A stretch of DNA of 64,000 nt from Ligula intestinalis (GCA_036362985.1 JAYGXS010000001.1:77060599-77124598); one strand, 5' to 3'; positions 13,111 to 25,340 are shown, numbered from the stretch's first letter. Made by a program: numbers and translations. The notes: generated by a model from the letters alone, not told the origin.

Positions 13111-13184
13111 ACATACACTCCGGTTACTATGACTTGGCAATGGCGCCCGCAGGTCAACTGCAGACTGCCTATTTCATTCCCTAG

Positions 13185-13470
13185 GGTTTACAGTGTCCCA
13201 AAAAATGTATACACAATTTAAATACTTGTACATTTAGTGTTTGTTATAATTGTATTATTTCAACAATGTAAAAAATAGTTACATCTATCTTTTTATTGTT
13301 TTTACTGCATGTTTTCGCATTTTGCAATATTGCAATTAAAAATGTTTTATCCAAAGATTAGTCCATGCTCTTAATGACGATGATCTAGACAGAAAAGAAC
13401 AGTATGACGAGTGGTATTTAGAACAATATCTGGGTCAAAATGGACGTCAGTTTGAGGACGTGCACTAAAA
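13185..13470 (+). mobile_element. Possible mariner/Tc1-type transposon remnant
   Basis: CAGTGTCCCAAAAAATGTAT near 13190 resembles terminal sequences of IS630/Tc1/mariner elements. About 160 bp later a short frame (near 13350-13468) reads [15 protein letters not shown] before a stop, similar to the segment N-terminal to the second catalytic Asp in some mariner transposases. There is no catalytic triad and no matching inverted terminus was found in the window. If real, it is an internally deleted remnant. Confidence 0.3.
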
Positions 13471-13814
13471 AAATAAGAAAATAATACTTCTAAATATTTT
13501 TAAGTTGGGTTTCCTTGTGGAATGTTCAAAAGGTCCTCATGTATTATAGATTCCTACTTAAATGCTTTAAGTAGGTTGGGCGAGAATGATTAGTGAGGCC
13601 AAGGCGATATTGGGAAACCAAGGTCTTTCTGTCTTACGTGCACCTGGGAATTGCGGGTTATAAGGGTGGGGTAGTAAGCTGACAAGCTGTAGACGGCGAT
13701 AAATGGAAATAATAATAGGAATAAGAGCCAAAAATGAACGTTTGTTTTAATAAAGAGTCGAAGAAGGCCAAAGTGTAAAGGGAGAGGAACAAAAGAGCAA
13801 AGTTAACGCTAACG

Positions 13815-14427
13815 TGACAAAAATTTAAACAGTAAGCATGTTTTTGGTGCGAATAATCAGGTTACTGTATATTGAAGTCCGAGGAAGCGGCAAACTGAAC
13901 CGGCGTGAATGAGGGTTAAGCAAGATTGCAAATGGGTAGCATTGTAGCAAAACGAGACGACCAATGAGCGATTGCGTGCGACTATAACTCGAAACAGAAC
14001 AACGAATGCGATTAGTAGATGAAAACGACCGAACCAAACCTACAGAAGAAGAAGACCGTTTAAACAAAGACTGCTACTCTTAAACTTTACTACTATTTGA
14101 AGGACTAATTTATTAGTCCTGGCTACAACAATCGGAACAATCAGTAAAATCGTCCTTTGGCGGGGATGATTGACTGTCCTGGTCCTGGTCCTGGCCGGAG
14201 ATGACTTCTGGGAGACGTCTGGAGGCGGCTACCGAGAGAGATGATGAACCTTCCATAGGGCCGTCTTTATATAGGAAACGACAGCAGGATTAAGTCTTTA
14301 TTATAGGGGTTAAACCAATGGGAATGCTTAATTTATACAATAGCCAATAGCATAAACTCGCCGACATAAAATAGCCGATCAGTTAGCCGATAGGATTATG
14401 TCCGCTTGATATAAACAAGTCGTGACA
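13815..14427 (-). repeat. 3' LTR of Gypsy element 1
   Basis: Read on the minus strand, the LTR starts TGTCACGACTTG at 14427, about 65 bp after the pol stop and after a purine-rich tract (AAGGGGGCC near 14475). It contains a TATA box TATATAAAG (14273-14265) and a poly(A) signal AATAAA (14114-14109), which lies within a near-perfect 20-bp palindrome (14101-14120). The start is well supported. The far end is uncertain: I place it at a TG/CA boundary near 13815, but it could be as high as about 14060. The second LTR needed for confirmation is not in the window. Confidence 0.6.
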
Positions 14428-14493
14428 CGGTACGCCACCATCTTTAATATGGTGCAAAATGAACAAAAGTTGAGGCCCCCTTAAAGGTATTTG

Positions 14494-17400
14494 CTACACT
14501 GCATCCTCCCCGAAAAAGGTTTCGCTGTCCTCAGCGTGCACCTCATCCTCCGAATGATGTGGACATTTTTCTACGGGTGTGAAATTCTCCTCTATATCTT
14601 CGGGTGGTACCTCGTCGCGTGGGGGTTCGGGGTTACGATCTGGTTCGGTGGGGTGGCCGCCCAGTTTGAGACGGTTAATACGTACCGTAAACTCGGGGCT
14701 GAAAGGCCGTTCGTGTCCCTGGATAACGCACGTAGTGTCCGAAACAACTCGGGTAACGGTATATGGGCCGCACCAATCACCTACAAATTTAGATGGTATT
14801 CCCTGGGCAACGGAATAATTCCGAAGCCAAACGACATCACCTACTTCGTAAGGACTTCCATGGGCCAAACGGTCGTTGTGATCCTTTTGACGCCTCTGGG
14901 ACCGCTGAAGTTGTATTCGCGCTTCTTCTGCGGCGATACGCATCTTATTGGTTAGACTCGTAAGGTAAATGCTGATGGGATTTTCGTTACTATCGCGAAG
15001 TACTTGAAGGTCCTCGCTAATTCGCATTTCTCGGCCACATGTAAGGGCAAAGGGGGTTTGCTGGGTCGATGCACGTACCGTGGAGCGATAGGCTAGCATA
15101 CAGGCTGGTAAGGCATCGGCCCTCGTTCGGGGAGCCTGTCTATCAACGAACGCTTTGAGCGAACCAATTAGGGTTCTATTCATCCGTTCTACCTGTTCAT
15201 TACCTTGCGGATGGTACGCAGTCGTGCGAGTTTTATTGATTCACAGGTACTTAAATAAGTCACGTATGGTTGTGTTTTCGAACGAACTTCCCTTGTCTGA
15301 GTGAAGCTGATCGGGGGTGCCCCATATACAAATCCAACCATTAAAAATGGCCTGGGAGACTGTGTCGGCAAAGACATCGGGCAAGGCTACTACTTCAGCC
15401 ATCTTTGTGAAGAAATCAACCATCACTAAAATGTACCAATTTTGCCTGTACGACTCGGCAATGGGTCCGATGATGTCGACACCAACGCGCTCGTTTGGAT
15501 ACCCGGTCAATATTGGCTGAAGAAGGGCCCTGTTTAGCTGTCACGGTGGCTTAAGTTGATTGCATAGGGTGCAGTACCGAGTGATTCCACACAGAACGCT
15601 TTAAGTTGAGCCAGTAATATCTACGCCTGAGTGCCCATTCGGTCTTATATATTCCTACATGTCCTAACTCGGTATGTATCCTCTCTATTAATTCGTCTAC
15701 CATGGATAGAGGTAGCAAGATACGTCGTGGATACTGATCACTATCTCTATAATACAGGACACCGTTATCCAAAAATAACTTATCCCAAACTGTGTGCAGG
15801 CAGCGCGTTTTGTAGCTCTGCCCCCTTAACTCGTCCGTGCTCAACGACCGGGTTTCACTAATTTTTCTATGGTATATCGGCCCCATGTGCGGGTCTTCAC
15901 GTTGTGCCTGCACCCACATATAACTTTGGTCACCGTGAAGCGATATCGTACTTATGTTAATGTCCGTACGCGATGGACAATTTCCGTGCGGTCTATAGGG
16001 GTTCCTAGATAGGGCGTCAGCATTATTGTGCAGACGACCCGGTCGGTATAAACATTCGTACTCGTAGCCTGCTAGTTGCTCTTGCCATCGTGCAACTTGC
16101 CCTTCGGGGTTCTTGAAATTACGAAGCCATGTTAGCGAGCTATGATCCGTTCTAACTATGAACTTCCGGTACTGTAGGAATGGTCGACATTCCTGAATGA
16201 AAAAGACTATGGCAAGCATCTCTTTCCTAGTCACACAGTACCGCCTCTCAGCTTTGCTAAGGGATCGACTTAGGTACTGGATAACACACTCTGTTTTACC
16301 AGCTTGTCTTTGTGATAAAACAGTGCAAATCGCGAATTCACTTGCATCTGTGTCAAGTATGAATTCTCCCGCCTGTTGACTAACATCGGGGAACGCGAGG
16401 ATTGGACTGGAACACAAGTTGTCTTTTAAAGTGTTGAAGCTCGCTGCACATTCGGGTCTCCACTTAAAGCAAACTCCCTTTTGCTTGAGCTTATTTAACG
16501 GTGCAGCTATATGTGCATAGTCCTTAACAAACTTCCTATAGTAGGAAGAGAGACCCGTGAAACTTCTGACCTCAGTCACATTGGTAGATGTTGGCCACTC
16601 GCGGACTTCCGCAACCTTATCTATGTCGGTTTCGACCCCCGAGGCTGACACGACATGTTTTAAGAACTTAACCTCATCTCATAGGAGTACGCACTTTGCC
16701 GGCTTAAGGGTGAGACCTGCCTGTTTCAACCCGTTGAATACTCTACGCAAATTATGCAAATGATCGTCGAAATCTTTTCCAAGAATAATGATATCGTCGA
16801 GATACACTAAACAGGTATTTGGGATAAATTGTGCTAGAACCTGGTTCATAAGCCTTTGGAAAGTACTAGGCGCATTAGCTAGACCAAAAGGCATAGTCTC
16901 GAATTCGTATAATCCAGAAGGGACTGAGAAAGCAGTTTTCTCACGGTCGGAAGGCCGGACTTCTACTTACCAACATCAAGCAGCTAAATCTAACGTCGAG
17001 AACACCCAATTACCCGAAAGGGCATCTAACGTTTCATCAATGCGAGGTAATGGAAAGGAATAGTTAGTCGTGACCTCGTTTAACTTACGATAATCTATGC
17101 ATAGTCTTAATGTCCCATCCTTCTTCATGACTAGAACGACCGGAGACGACCAGGGAGAGCTAGATGGCTTAATTATCTTTCGATCAATCATATCATCTAT
17201 CATCGCCTTTAACTGTGTCTGGTAGAACACGGGTAGTCGTCGAGGTGGAATCTTAATAGGTCGGGCTGTTGCCGTATGTATTTCGTGATGAGCTGCATTG
17301 GGTCGGCCGTACCAACGACCGTCCCAATCAAAAATGAGCCTAAACTCATGAATTAGATAACCTAGCTTCGTTGAGCTAACCGAATCGAGCGAGGATGGAA

Positions 17401-18154
17401 CTAACCCTTTAACACATTCATCTAGCTGGAACGTGTTAACCTCGACCAGTATACTTGGTGCCTCGATATTAAAGGAAATTTCAATTCCACAAAAGCGTAC
17501 ACAATTAAGATTAAGATCTACCTAACATTCAAAAGCATGTAAAAAGTCTGCTCCTAATATACATTTCCAAATGATATCTGGGCAAATAATAAAGGTATGT
17601 GTAAATTTAATGCTATTAAGCAAAAGCTCTAGTTCTACTATGCCGTTGTGTCGCAAGGTGTTGCCATTAGCCATTTTCAGACTTATTTTGGACTTATTGC
17701 AATATCCAAACTTCGCTTGAAGTTTAAGAAATGTTTCTAGCCTAATATGGGAGCACCCAATCCCTGAATCAACTAAGCATGGCAACTTAGAGTTTCCTAT
17801 AGTAGTATCAATAACTGGGAAAGACTTAGTGTAACCTATGTTCATAATACACATATCCGTTATCAAAAGGCACTTACCGGATTGTTCTTTCTCACCTGGG
17901 GTGATCACATGAACACCGGGACTATATGGGGAGTGGTTCTGTCTCGCCCATTGTTGTCTCCAATTCCCTCGTGGAGCTAACATGTTCCTACTTGTTGTTG
18001 GTGGTTCCACTAGAAAATGTAACTCAATGACCTCGCCCGTGGTTAGAGCACACGCCCCCCACATACACGCTTTCGGCGTTGGTCGGGCGGAGGTTAGCGG
18101 TGATATTAAAGCCCATTTAAGTGTCATCTCCCAAGGTTTGGGTACGCGACTCAA
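14494..18154 (-). pseudogene. Gypsy element 1 pol (protease-RT-RNase H-integrase), disrupted
   Basis: Protease: CLVDSGIGCSHI near 17790-17745. [22 protein letters not shown] near 17130-17070, then PFGLANAPSTFQ and YLDDI near 16800. RNase H: FILDTDASEFA, SLTWLRNF, and NNADALSRNP near 16030. Integrase: zinc-binding HTELGHVG, then YCTLCNQLKPP, GVDIIGP, HSDKGSSFE, and a C-terminal GPYTVTRV. Protease to RNase H share one frame, interrupted by in-frame stops near 17520, 16970 (two) and 16680. A frameshift lies near 15600 within the integrase zinc finger, with further stops near 15540 and 15240. The GYWQ-type motif after STLDLAA has two codons turned into stops. Non-functional copy. Confidence 0.9.
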
Positions 18155-18239
18155 CTTGTTCTCATAACGTTTTTATGTTGCAGAATTATTGCGATCTTAT
18201 TTGTTCCCTGAAATGCCCCGCCCGTCCTCTTCCCTAAAA

Positions 18240-20540
18240 TCAGGTGCCCGTGAGCCGTAGGTCTTAAACTGAATCCAGGGAAATGCTGCTATCTGGAGGG
18301 CTCTGTTCCCTTCTTGGGCCACATTGTGTCAACTGACGGAGTTGAGTCCTGTCCCGCAAAAACTGAGCAGATCCAGCGTGGGCCACAGCCTACGCGCGTT
18401 TCTAAACGGCGTGGTTTCCTTGGTCTAGCCTTCTATTACCCAGGTTTATCAAAAATTTTGCGCGCATAGTGGTGCCTCTAAATCAGCTTATAGGCACAGT
18501 ACTCGTTTTTAACTGGTCTAATGAATTTTCTAGCTATTTTGAGGAACCTAAACGTCATCTTACCTCTCTCCCGCTGTTGGCGTGTGCTAACATTTTGGAC
18601 TCCGCCCCTCTTTTCTTGGACGCAGATGCTTCTGATGTAGCTATTGGGGCAATGCTTTTCCAGCAGCAGGCAGACGAAGTCGAGCATCCTTTACTTTTTG
18701 CCACTCAGTCCCTCCCTAAGTCTGCAGGAAATTACTCCACTACTCGAAAGGAGCTTCTAGCCGTCATGGCGTTCGTTAAGGAGTTTCACTATCATCGGAA
18801 TGGCAAACCATTCATAATGTGCTCTGATCATCAGGCGTTGCGCTGATTGGAGAACTTTATGGATCCAACTGGCCAACTTGCTCGCTGGAAGACAGAACTT
18901 TCTTGGTATTCGTACGCGGCGATCCCTCGCGCCGACAGGAAGGACCAAAATTAAAAACCCTTGTCCCGTCGGGCACCAACTGCATCGCCGCCAGACGTCC
19001 CAGCCACTGCTATTTCAATTTACAGTTCGGATCTCTTGCAGTGGGCATTGGCCTCGGCCGCAGACCCGTTTATACAGAAGTCGCCGGCTATTAAGCTCAC
19101 GGTTGATAAGCCCGCCGCTTATTAAGCCCAATTTGGTCTGGCCCCAAGGTGAGCTTAATAGCCGGTGACTACTTTATTCCTGAGTTATGGTAGTCTCCGC
19201 TATGGGGCTTCAAAACATCGAGAGAACAGATAAGGGGTTCGATTTGAGGAATTCACTGTATTTGGTCAGCATGGAACAACCTTCGCATCTGTCAAGAGGT
19301 TCTGTATCTTCAGTATCCGACACAAGCCCTCCGCCGCTTGGTTTAACCCCATTCCGCGACTCATTCCACTGCTTCGCGACTATGCAGTGAGCTGGTCACG
19401 CCGGCCAGGCTCACACTAAAATCTCCGTCAGACGAGGGTATTGAGGTCCGAATCAGCCACGGATAATAAACGATATCTGTGACACCTGTCCCATATGCAC
19501 GGAGGTCGAAAATCCCAACACCGCACATTGCACACCACTCAAGCAAATTAAGGCAGGGTACTATACGGAAATTATTGGCAAGAATCTGAGGTTTCAGATG
19601 CCTCCTTCACATATGGGTAATCACCACAATCTCGTTTGAGTCATTTTTTTTACCAAATGGTGCGAAGCAGGGCCAGTCCCTCAGGCCGACGCTAACACTG
19701 TTGCGAGAGCCATCATTAGCGAGTGGATCTGCCAACATGGCGTCCCTAGCAGCTCCAGTCAGAACGGGGTGCTCAGTTTGAGTCTCGGTTGATGGAAAAA
19801 CTCTGGTGCCACTTCGTATTCTGAACTCCCGGTCCACCCCTTGTCACCCTCAGGATAATTGGCCGGTGGAACGCACGAACTGAACACTGAAAGCATTAAT
19901 ACAGGCTACCGGTCTGCTACCCACTCGTCGAAACGACAACATTCACTTTGTCTTGATGTACGGTCACGAGGTTTGCCTTTCATTGCATTAAAATGGTTCC
20001 GCTCTATCCCCACCGCGTGAACAGCCAAATTAATCTGTGTGTAAACTGCAAGATAGTCTCCATCATGCCCACGAGCTAACCTGCACATGCCTTTCCACGG
20101 CTCAACTGAGGCAGAAAGATTACTATGGCCCTTACTAGCCTGGTTGCAAGTTTGTCTGGTACCAGGATAGGCTGCCGAGCAGCGTGACCAACAAAATTGC
20201 GTCCCATCGGATCAGACCCTTCGAAGTTGCTCTGTATTCTCTGGACCTCGGTTGATCCTCACGACCACAACTTTGCCGCCCATTTCAACAAGCTTCCGCC
20301 ATGGCTTTAGAGGGTTTTTCCGGTATGTTCATCCCCAACGGCCTACCTATGTTTCCCCTCCCCGTCGTTCCTCCTTCGCCACCCAAAAAGTTCCGTTCAG
20401 ATTCGCTGGCCGAGAACCATGCTTCCTCTTCGTTGCTTATATCGTCGTTTCTTCTCGTATCCTGCACAAAGGAAATACACCCCCCAGGCAGTGGATTCGT
20501 TCTCACCTTCTGAACGCTGTACCACTGGGAGATTGACCCT
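18240..20540 (+). pseudogene. Gypsy element 2 pol remnant (RT end, RNase H, integrase)
   Basis: The end of RT reads LKLNPGKCCYLEGSVPFLGH near 18270-18330. RNase H covers 18469-18846 with FLDADASDVAIGAML, LPKSAGNYSTTRKELLA and CSDHQALR, followed by a stop and PTGQLARWKTELSWYS. The integrase zinc-binding part is AGHAGQAHTKISVRR near 19390-19430 and CDTCPICTEVENP near 19480-19515. The integrase core remnant is WCEAGPVPQAD near 19660 and WICQHGVP near 19725. A YRSATHSS-like end lies near 19910. Multiple stops and frameshifts make it a pseudogene. An internal 20-bp inverted repeat at 19081-19168 is not part of a normal Gypsy pol. Confidence 0.85.
19081..19168. repeat. 20-bp inverted repeat inside Gypsy element 2
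   Basis: TCGCCGGCTATTAAGCTCAC at 19081-19100 is repeated in reverse complement at 19149-19168 with one mismatch, 48 bp apart. The spacer itself contains TAAGC/GCTTA. It sits between the RNase H and integrase remnants and may be a small insertion or a rearrangement. Confidence 0.6.
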
Positions 20541-20554
20541 ATAGGAAGGGGCAG

Positions 20555-20850
20555 TGTGATGGAAATTACTCTTTAACATTCCCTTCGTACACTCATCCTC
20601 CCTTATCTGACTGCCTTTGAAGAGACCAAGTAGCCAAGCGGCGACGAAGGTGCCGAAGACAAACTCGATTTCAAGTTTAAATTAAGGTTGTGGTATTCTT
20701 GTGCTCATCTGCTCAGACGTTTTGCCACTTCTCTGCATCTTTTGTGCCACTTTATTTTTCTCCACTCAACTCAATAAAGTGTCTGCTTCCCACAATGACT
20801 GCTCGATGAGATTGTGCGCTTGACCACTTGCATTTAACAATATCATGACA
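20555..20850 (+). repeat. 3' LTR of Gypsy element 2
   Basis: A purine-rich tract AGGAAGGGGCAG (20543-20554) is followed by TGTGATGG, a typical LTR start. A poly(A) signal AATAAA lies at 20773-20778. The end is placed at ATCATGACA (20850), which gives a TGT...ACA pair and about 296 bp, but no second LTR is present to confirm it. Confidence 0.5.
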
Positions 20851-21107
20851 GATTCAAATACTTTGTATTTACTTTAGTGTAGAGTGCTCTGACCGGCTAA
20901 GAGAATGGAGTTGCCAGGCTTGTCACACACTTCGGCAAGAAGAATTTTGACCTACGATTTTTTCCGGTCTCAGTTCCAATCTTCAGCGTTTCATTCTGTG
21001 TCGGTGTGCAGTCCGATTAATAAACACGCCACAACACGTATCTTTATTGCTGAAAATATCGTGAAAGAATAATTCTACTTAGTTTAGATAACCTAACACT
21101 TACTTAC

Positions 21108-21520
21108 CTGGTCAACGACGTGGATGATCCGATATCCCAATTCGGCTCTTTCCAGCAAAAAGGCCTTTAATATCGAAAATTTCTCGCTTGGCCACAGCAG
21201 ATCGTTAAGGAAACCTCGGAATAGCTGCAGGCATGTATACACTAGCTCTTTGGAAGCAGTGGCTGCGGATTTGGCAAGTTCATGCATTAACAGGCATCGT
21301 CCCATGTCTGGCGATTCTTTCGATAACGCGAGAATTGTTTACCCCGAGGAGCGTAACGTGCGGTTGTCATGGACTTATGATGATATAGACTGTGTTCCAT
21401 TAAATATTTTTTCATCCTTCTTTCGTTTGTGTTATACCTGTCCTTTGGTACAGCAGAAACTGGTTCGATCTCAAAGAAGTCGGCTTCATTTGAGAAAAAA
21501 ACTGCTTGAGTTAGCTCCAT
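21108..21520 (-). CDS. Unidentified gene, two 5' exons (partial)
   Basis: Exon 21520-21343 (59 codons plus 1 nt, from ATG MELTQAVFFSNEADFF) joins exon 21307-21108 across a 35-bp intron (GTAAAC...GCCAG) with matching phase. The second exon reads DMGRCLLMHELAKSAATASK, continues through a Leu-rich helical stretch (LVYTCLQLFRGFLNDLLWP) and ends HVVDQ at a consensus donor CAG|GTAAGTAAG. The 35-bp intron fits the short-intron class of this genome, which supports the model. I do not recognise the family; the composition suggests an all-helical, soluble protein. The following intron must contain Gypsy elements 1 and 2, and the remaining exons were not found. The start codon is a guess: an acceptor-like CGACAG lies just upstream, so more 5' exons may exist. 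Confidence 0.5.
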
Positions 21521-21594
21521 TGTTCAGATCTCTGTCGTTTTCGGTTACAAGGAAAACTTGACATCATAAATCCTTAGCAGTCACAAAACCAATA

Positions 21595-22140
21595 TCAATT
21601 ATCTCTCCTTGTCTTGGCCGGCACTGTGCTTCTGTCTATTATAATACACCATGTGCAGCTGCTGACGGACCCCAAGAGTAGGTTCCAAGGCAGAACCGGG
21701 CTAGTGTGTCCCGTAACCCATCGATAGGCTTTCATCCACCGATGACAGTATTGTTTTTGCAAAATATAACATTTGTGCCTCAGGATTGCAATAACGTCCA
21801 GTGGATCAAAATTGAAGTCAAACATTCGAAAGTAAAGGCGAAGGTTACGCCGTCTTCGTAGCCCTCGAGTGCACTCCTTCCGGAAGTTTGTAATAATCCT
21901 TGAAACCCCGATGTCAGGTGGGTACGGCATAATCCAAGAGAGATTGAATGAATGGATCATAAGCTTCACAGCCCCTGATTCATTTGTACAGACGGGTGTT
22001 TCGACAAAATTAGCAGCCATGCTGCCAATTTTGCCGCCTCGTAAGACCGTGATGATGTTTGGAACATTTCGCCTTGGTACAAATTTAAAGCTTGGATCCA
22101 AAAATTGCGCCACTGTTCATCAACTGCGACCCATCGTTGC
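21595..22140 (-). other. Coding-like segments of unknown identity
   Basis: After an acceptor-like TTGATGTTAG ending at 22141, the minus strand reads RWVAVDEQWRNFWIQALNL, then YEAAKLAAWLLILSKHPSVQ, up to a stop near 21965. Later pieces in other frames (EAYDPFIQSLLDYAV, DYYKLPEGVHSRATKT) also look protein-like. Either this is another set of exons of the gene at 21.1-21.5 kb split by short introns, or a decayed coding sequence. Phases to the exon at 21520 could not be reconciled, so I do not call a CDS. Confidence 0.3.
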
Positions 22141-22149
22141 CTAACATCA

Positions 22150-25100
22150 ATAAAGAGAAAGAGAATATAACAAGTTGAATTCGTACAGAAAATTCACTGC
22201 AGAACAGTAAGCTCATGGTATAGCGGCCAATGACATTGGTTTTGGCAGAGACTAGAAGGAGCAGTTCAAATGTATAGTTCTCCAGTTATGTAACACCGGA
22301 TGGAGTTGTTAATCATCACAGAAACACGTATAGGGATGAAGAAGAATAGCAAGTTGCTAACAAATAAGATCTATTACCTCAAAACAATGAGTAAATAGTA
22401 AGAGTGGAAAAGGTACCGGTACATGATAATGTCAAAGTACTGTACAGTCAATCCATCTGGAATGAGGGCTGGTCACAAAATACCAGTTAGATACCGGTAA
22501 GGAGTGCAGCGCTGTAGGCAACTGCGGGTGTGGACCCTAGCTGTGATGACGAAATGGGACATGCGAACAATACGCTGACGTTAATGGGGGAGCGAATTCA
22601 GCGGTAGGGAGGCAAAGCACATTAGCCATCGTTACCGACAAACGATCAAATCATCCTCGTGCATGGTTCGCACGAGACGTGACCTTGGCACATTCAACTG
22701 ATCCAGTTGAATCTATGGTTTCTAAAAATAGTATATTGCCATGTAGATTAGTTAATAGAATTAGAATCTTAAAACACTAGCATGGGAAAGAAAAGTGGGA
22801 AAATGTTAAAGCAAAAAGAGGAGGAGATAATGCGCAAAATTAAGAGCTGGAGGTTTCCAGTGCACTGATTTTTGATATAAATAAATCGTGAGACCACGCA
22901 ATTGTGATATGAGGTATTTTAATAGTGTTATTGTTCCATATGCCTGTGTTGTTAACAAATGGTTGTGTTCTTATAAATGAATAGGTCTAGATGCTTCCAT
23001 CAATGTCTACAAGGAGTTTGTCGTTGTCTTTCATGTAGCTTTCGTGCGCTATTCACCTATTATTAGTTCAGTAATGCAATAACAACCGGTTTAACTTTAT
23101 TTCTTCTTGAAACATCACACATGAAACATGCATTACCTGCTTTCTAATCAAGCACGAAAATTTACCCACGTACTTTACTTTACACACGTTTCAGCTGGGA
23201 GTATTTTGCTGCTGAGTGGCCCTACGACTTATCCCTACAGATTTTCAGGTACAGATTGAACTTGTAATATCCTTTCATTTTTTTATTGATGTCATGCAAC
23301 GACGGGTTGCTGCTGAGGAGCAGTCACACAATTATTTTCAATCCAATGACTTCTGCAATAGTTGATTGTTTTATACTGTGACGATCATTTAAGCAAGTAG
23401 TCAATAAGAACAGCGTGACCTTTCTGTTCATCAGTATTTGGAATAGACTATCAATCAAAAAGGTATTGCAAAGTATTATTATCCTCGTTGTACCAATATC
23501 TCAGTACTGTTGAAATGTATGAGGCAACGAGCAGACCAGCTTCAAAATCAGTTAAGAATGTTTTCAGTTTTGTGCCTATCCGAGTCAGATCTGATGTCTC
23601 TCCGGATCTTTTGTTATCCTGAGGATTCGTACTCTGACAGGAGTCTTACATTAGCCCTCGATTTGTTGCTGCGTCTTATCTCTGATGTTGGTATCCTGTA
23701 AGAAATGAAAGGACAGAGTAATATACAAATCGATCCGGTGCTCGACAATTCATCTTCCGAAGAAGAAGGTGCGACCACTTGAACAAGAAATTAATTTCCC
23801 TGAGTTTTGGATTCCGTCGGGAGTCCTTAATCATAGGTAACGGTACAGTATTCTGTGTCATGCGCAGATAGTGGGGGAGGGGAATTCGTCTTCCCTATCC
23901 ACATCAAAATCAGTTGGCCGTGCGAAGGTTGATATCAATGTCAGTGGTAGCACACTTTGTCATGAAGATGGGGGTAATCTTCTTTTCTGATGCCGTTGAG
24001 ATTAGGGGACGAGAGTAAAATCACGCAGCAAGGATGGTGCAAGAAGCCGGGATGCCAACCATCTACTCGGTCAATCATCACATTAAGTTCCGCCTCCATG
24101 TGCTATAATGATATAGCTTGGCGGTAGACAGTCTTAATGTGGATTAAGCGGGCCGCAAATTATTTATGCTTTCAATGACGACGGACGCAAAATAGATAGC
24201 GATAACTTTGATAACCAGTTCTTTGACGTCCAATTCGGACCAAAAGGGATCTAACGGTCCAGGAGAGTTCCCGCATATTTAGGAGAAAACTGGCCAATGC
24301 TGGAAGCTTTCCAGTCGACGGTTTCCAACGCTGATCACATCAAAGCTTAAGCAAAATTGTGCCTTGCCTCCTTTTCCAATCCTTAAAAATAAAAATAAAA
24401 AACAAAAACTAAGAACAATTTATCTATTCCAATATTCCTCGACTAACATCTCAATGTTTATAAAAAAATTATTATGAAAGAAAATAATTTTCTCTTCAAC
24501 TATACTAAAATATATATTGTTTTCTCTTATAATGTATCAGAAGTATAAATACTAATAATATAAATCTCAATCTCACTTAGATACTCGACAAACGAAAGGC
24601 CAAGTGTCTTCTGCCGATGCACTTGAATGACGATGGTGCTTCGCAGCTGCCTCGACCCACCTCAGACATCTGCAACGTCCCATCTAATAAGCAAACTTGT
24701 GCCACTGGACAACGATTGTAATCTCCGTATCGAGCAGACCCATGCATACAGTAGATGCGATGTCCTCAGCTGATTTTTTCTCCTTCAAACTGACCGCGGC
24801 TAAGTATACCTCAGTTAAAGGACATGACAGTTTTTCCAGACCCAAGTATTCTTACTATAAAACCGTAACACGCACAATGTATAGCTATTTTATTTCATGT
24901 TTTTCTAGATTTGTTCCCTAGAATTCAGGTGTTTTTCACGTAAAACAAACTCTTTATTTCGCACACGATTGATCTAGCAAATGACCAAAACAAATACAAT
25001 AGTCACTGCGAAAGAAGGGGTTTGGGTAAGGTTTTTTCCTGCCTTCCGGGGTTTTTGACGGCGCCAAAGATGTGCTTTACAAATAAACCTTATTATTATA

Positions 25101-25340
25101 TGCGGGTCAGATGCACCTTCACAATAGGTATTGGCAGACATCGCAGCAGGCAAAGTACCTGATATAATGAGAGTAATGAATACAATCTTCTTAGCTTTAA
25201 ATACAAAAGGGTGAGATAATGGCTCGAAAATGTAGACCTTTGTCAAACGCCTTTGCATCCATGAGCGAATCCTTGTTTCTGTTTTACTGGGCTGAAATTC
25301 AGGCGGGGCAAGTGGTGACCAACCGTCCGGTTGCTTAAAG
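22150..25340. other. Intergenic sequence upstream of RPB7
   Basis: This is AT-rich with an A/T-run segment near 24390-24560. No repeat or gene was recognised. A minus-strand open frame at 24974-25258 contains a hydrophobic, signal-peptide-like stretch (IVFITLIISGTLPAAMSA), but nothing else supports it as a gene. Confidence 0.4.

Larger units (their letters stand above)
13815..18180 (-). mobile_element. Gypsy-type LTR retrotransposon, 5'-truncated (element 1)
   Basis: Minus-strand order from 18154 down to 14494 is protease, reverse transcriptase, RNase H, integrase and an integrase C-terminal region, followed by a purine-rich tract and one 3' LTR. This PR-RT-RH-IN order defines the Gypsy/Metaviridae group. 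The gag region and the 5' LTR are absent: the element stops near 18180, just where a second, oppositely oriented Gypsy element begins. In-frame stops and a frameshift show it is not autonomous. The clade within Gypsy was not determined. Confidence 0.9.
18200..20850 (+). mobile_element. Second Gypsy-type element, 5'-truncated and heavily decayed (element 2)
   Basis: Plus-strand order: the end of an RT, RNase H, integrase, a C-terminal region, a purine-rich tract and a 3' LTR. There is no gag, protease or RT core, and no 5' LTR. It differs in sequence and LTR from element 1 and runs in the opposite direction, so the two 3' halves stand back to back from about 18190. Frames are broken throughout. 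Confidence 0.85.

Noticed and set aside
14491..14955. 154-codon plus-strand open frame
   Set aside because: It is antisense to the integrase C-terminal region of Gypsy element 1, which has clear family motifs.
22390..22500. Repeated TACCGGT strings near 22416 and 22490
   Set aside because: Too short and too few to call a repeat or site.
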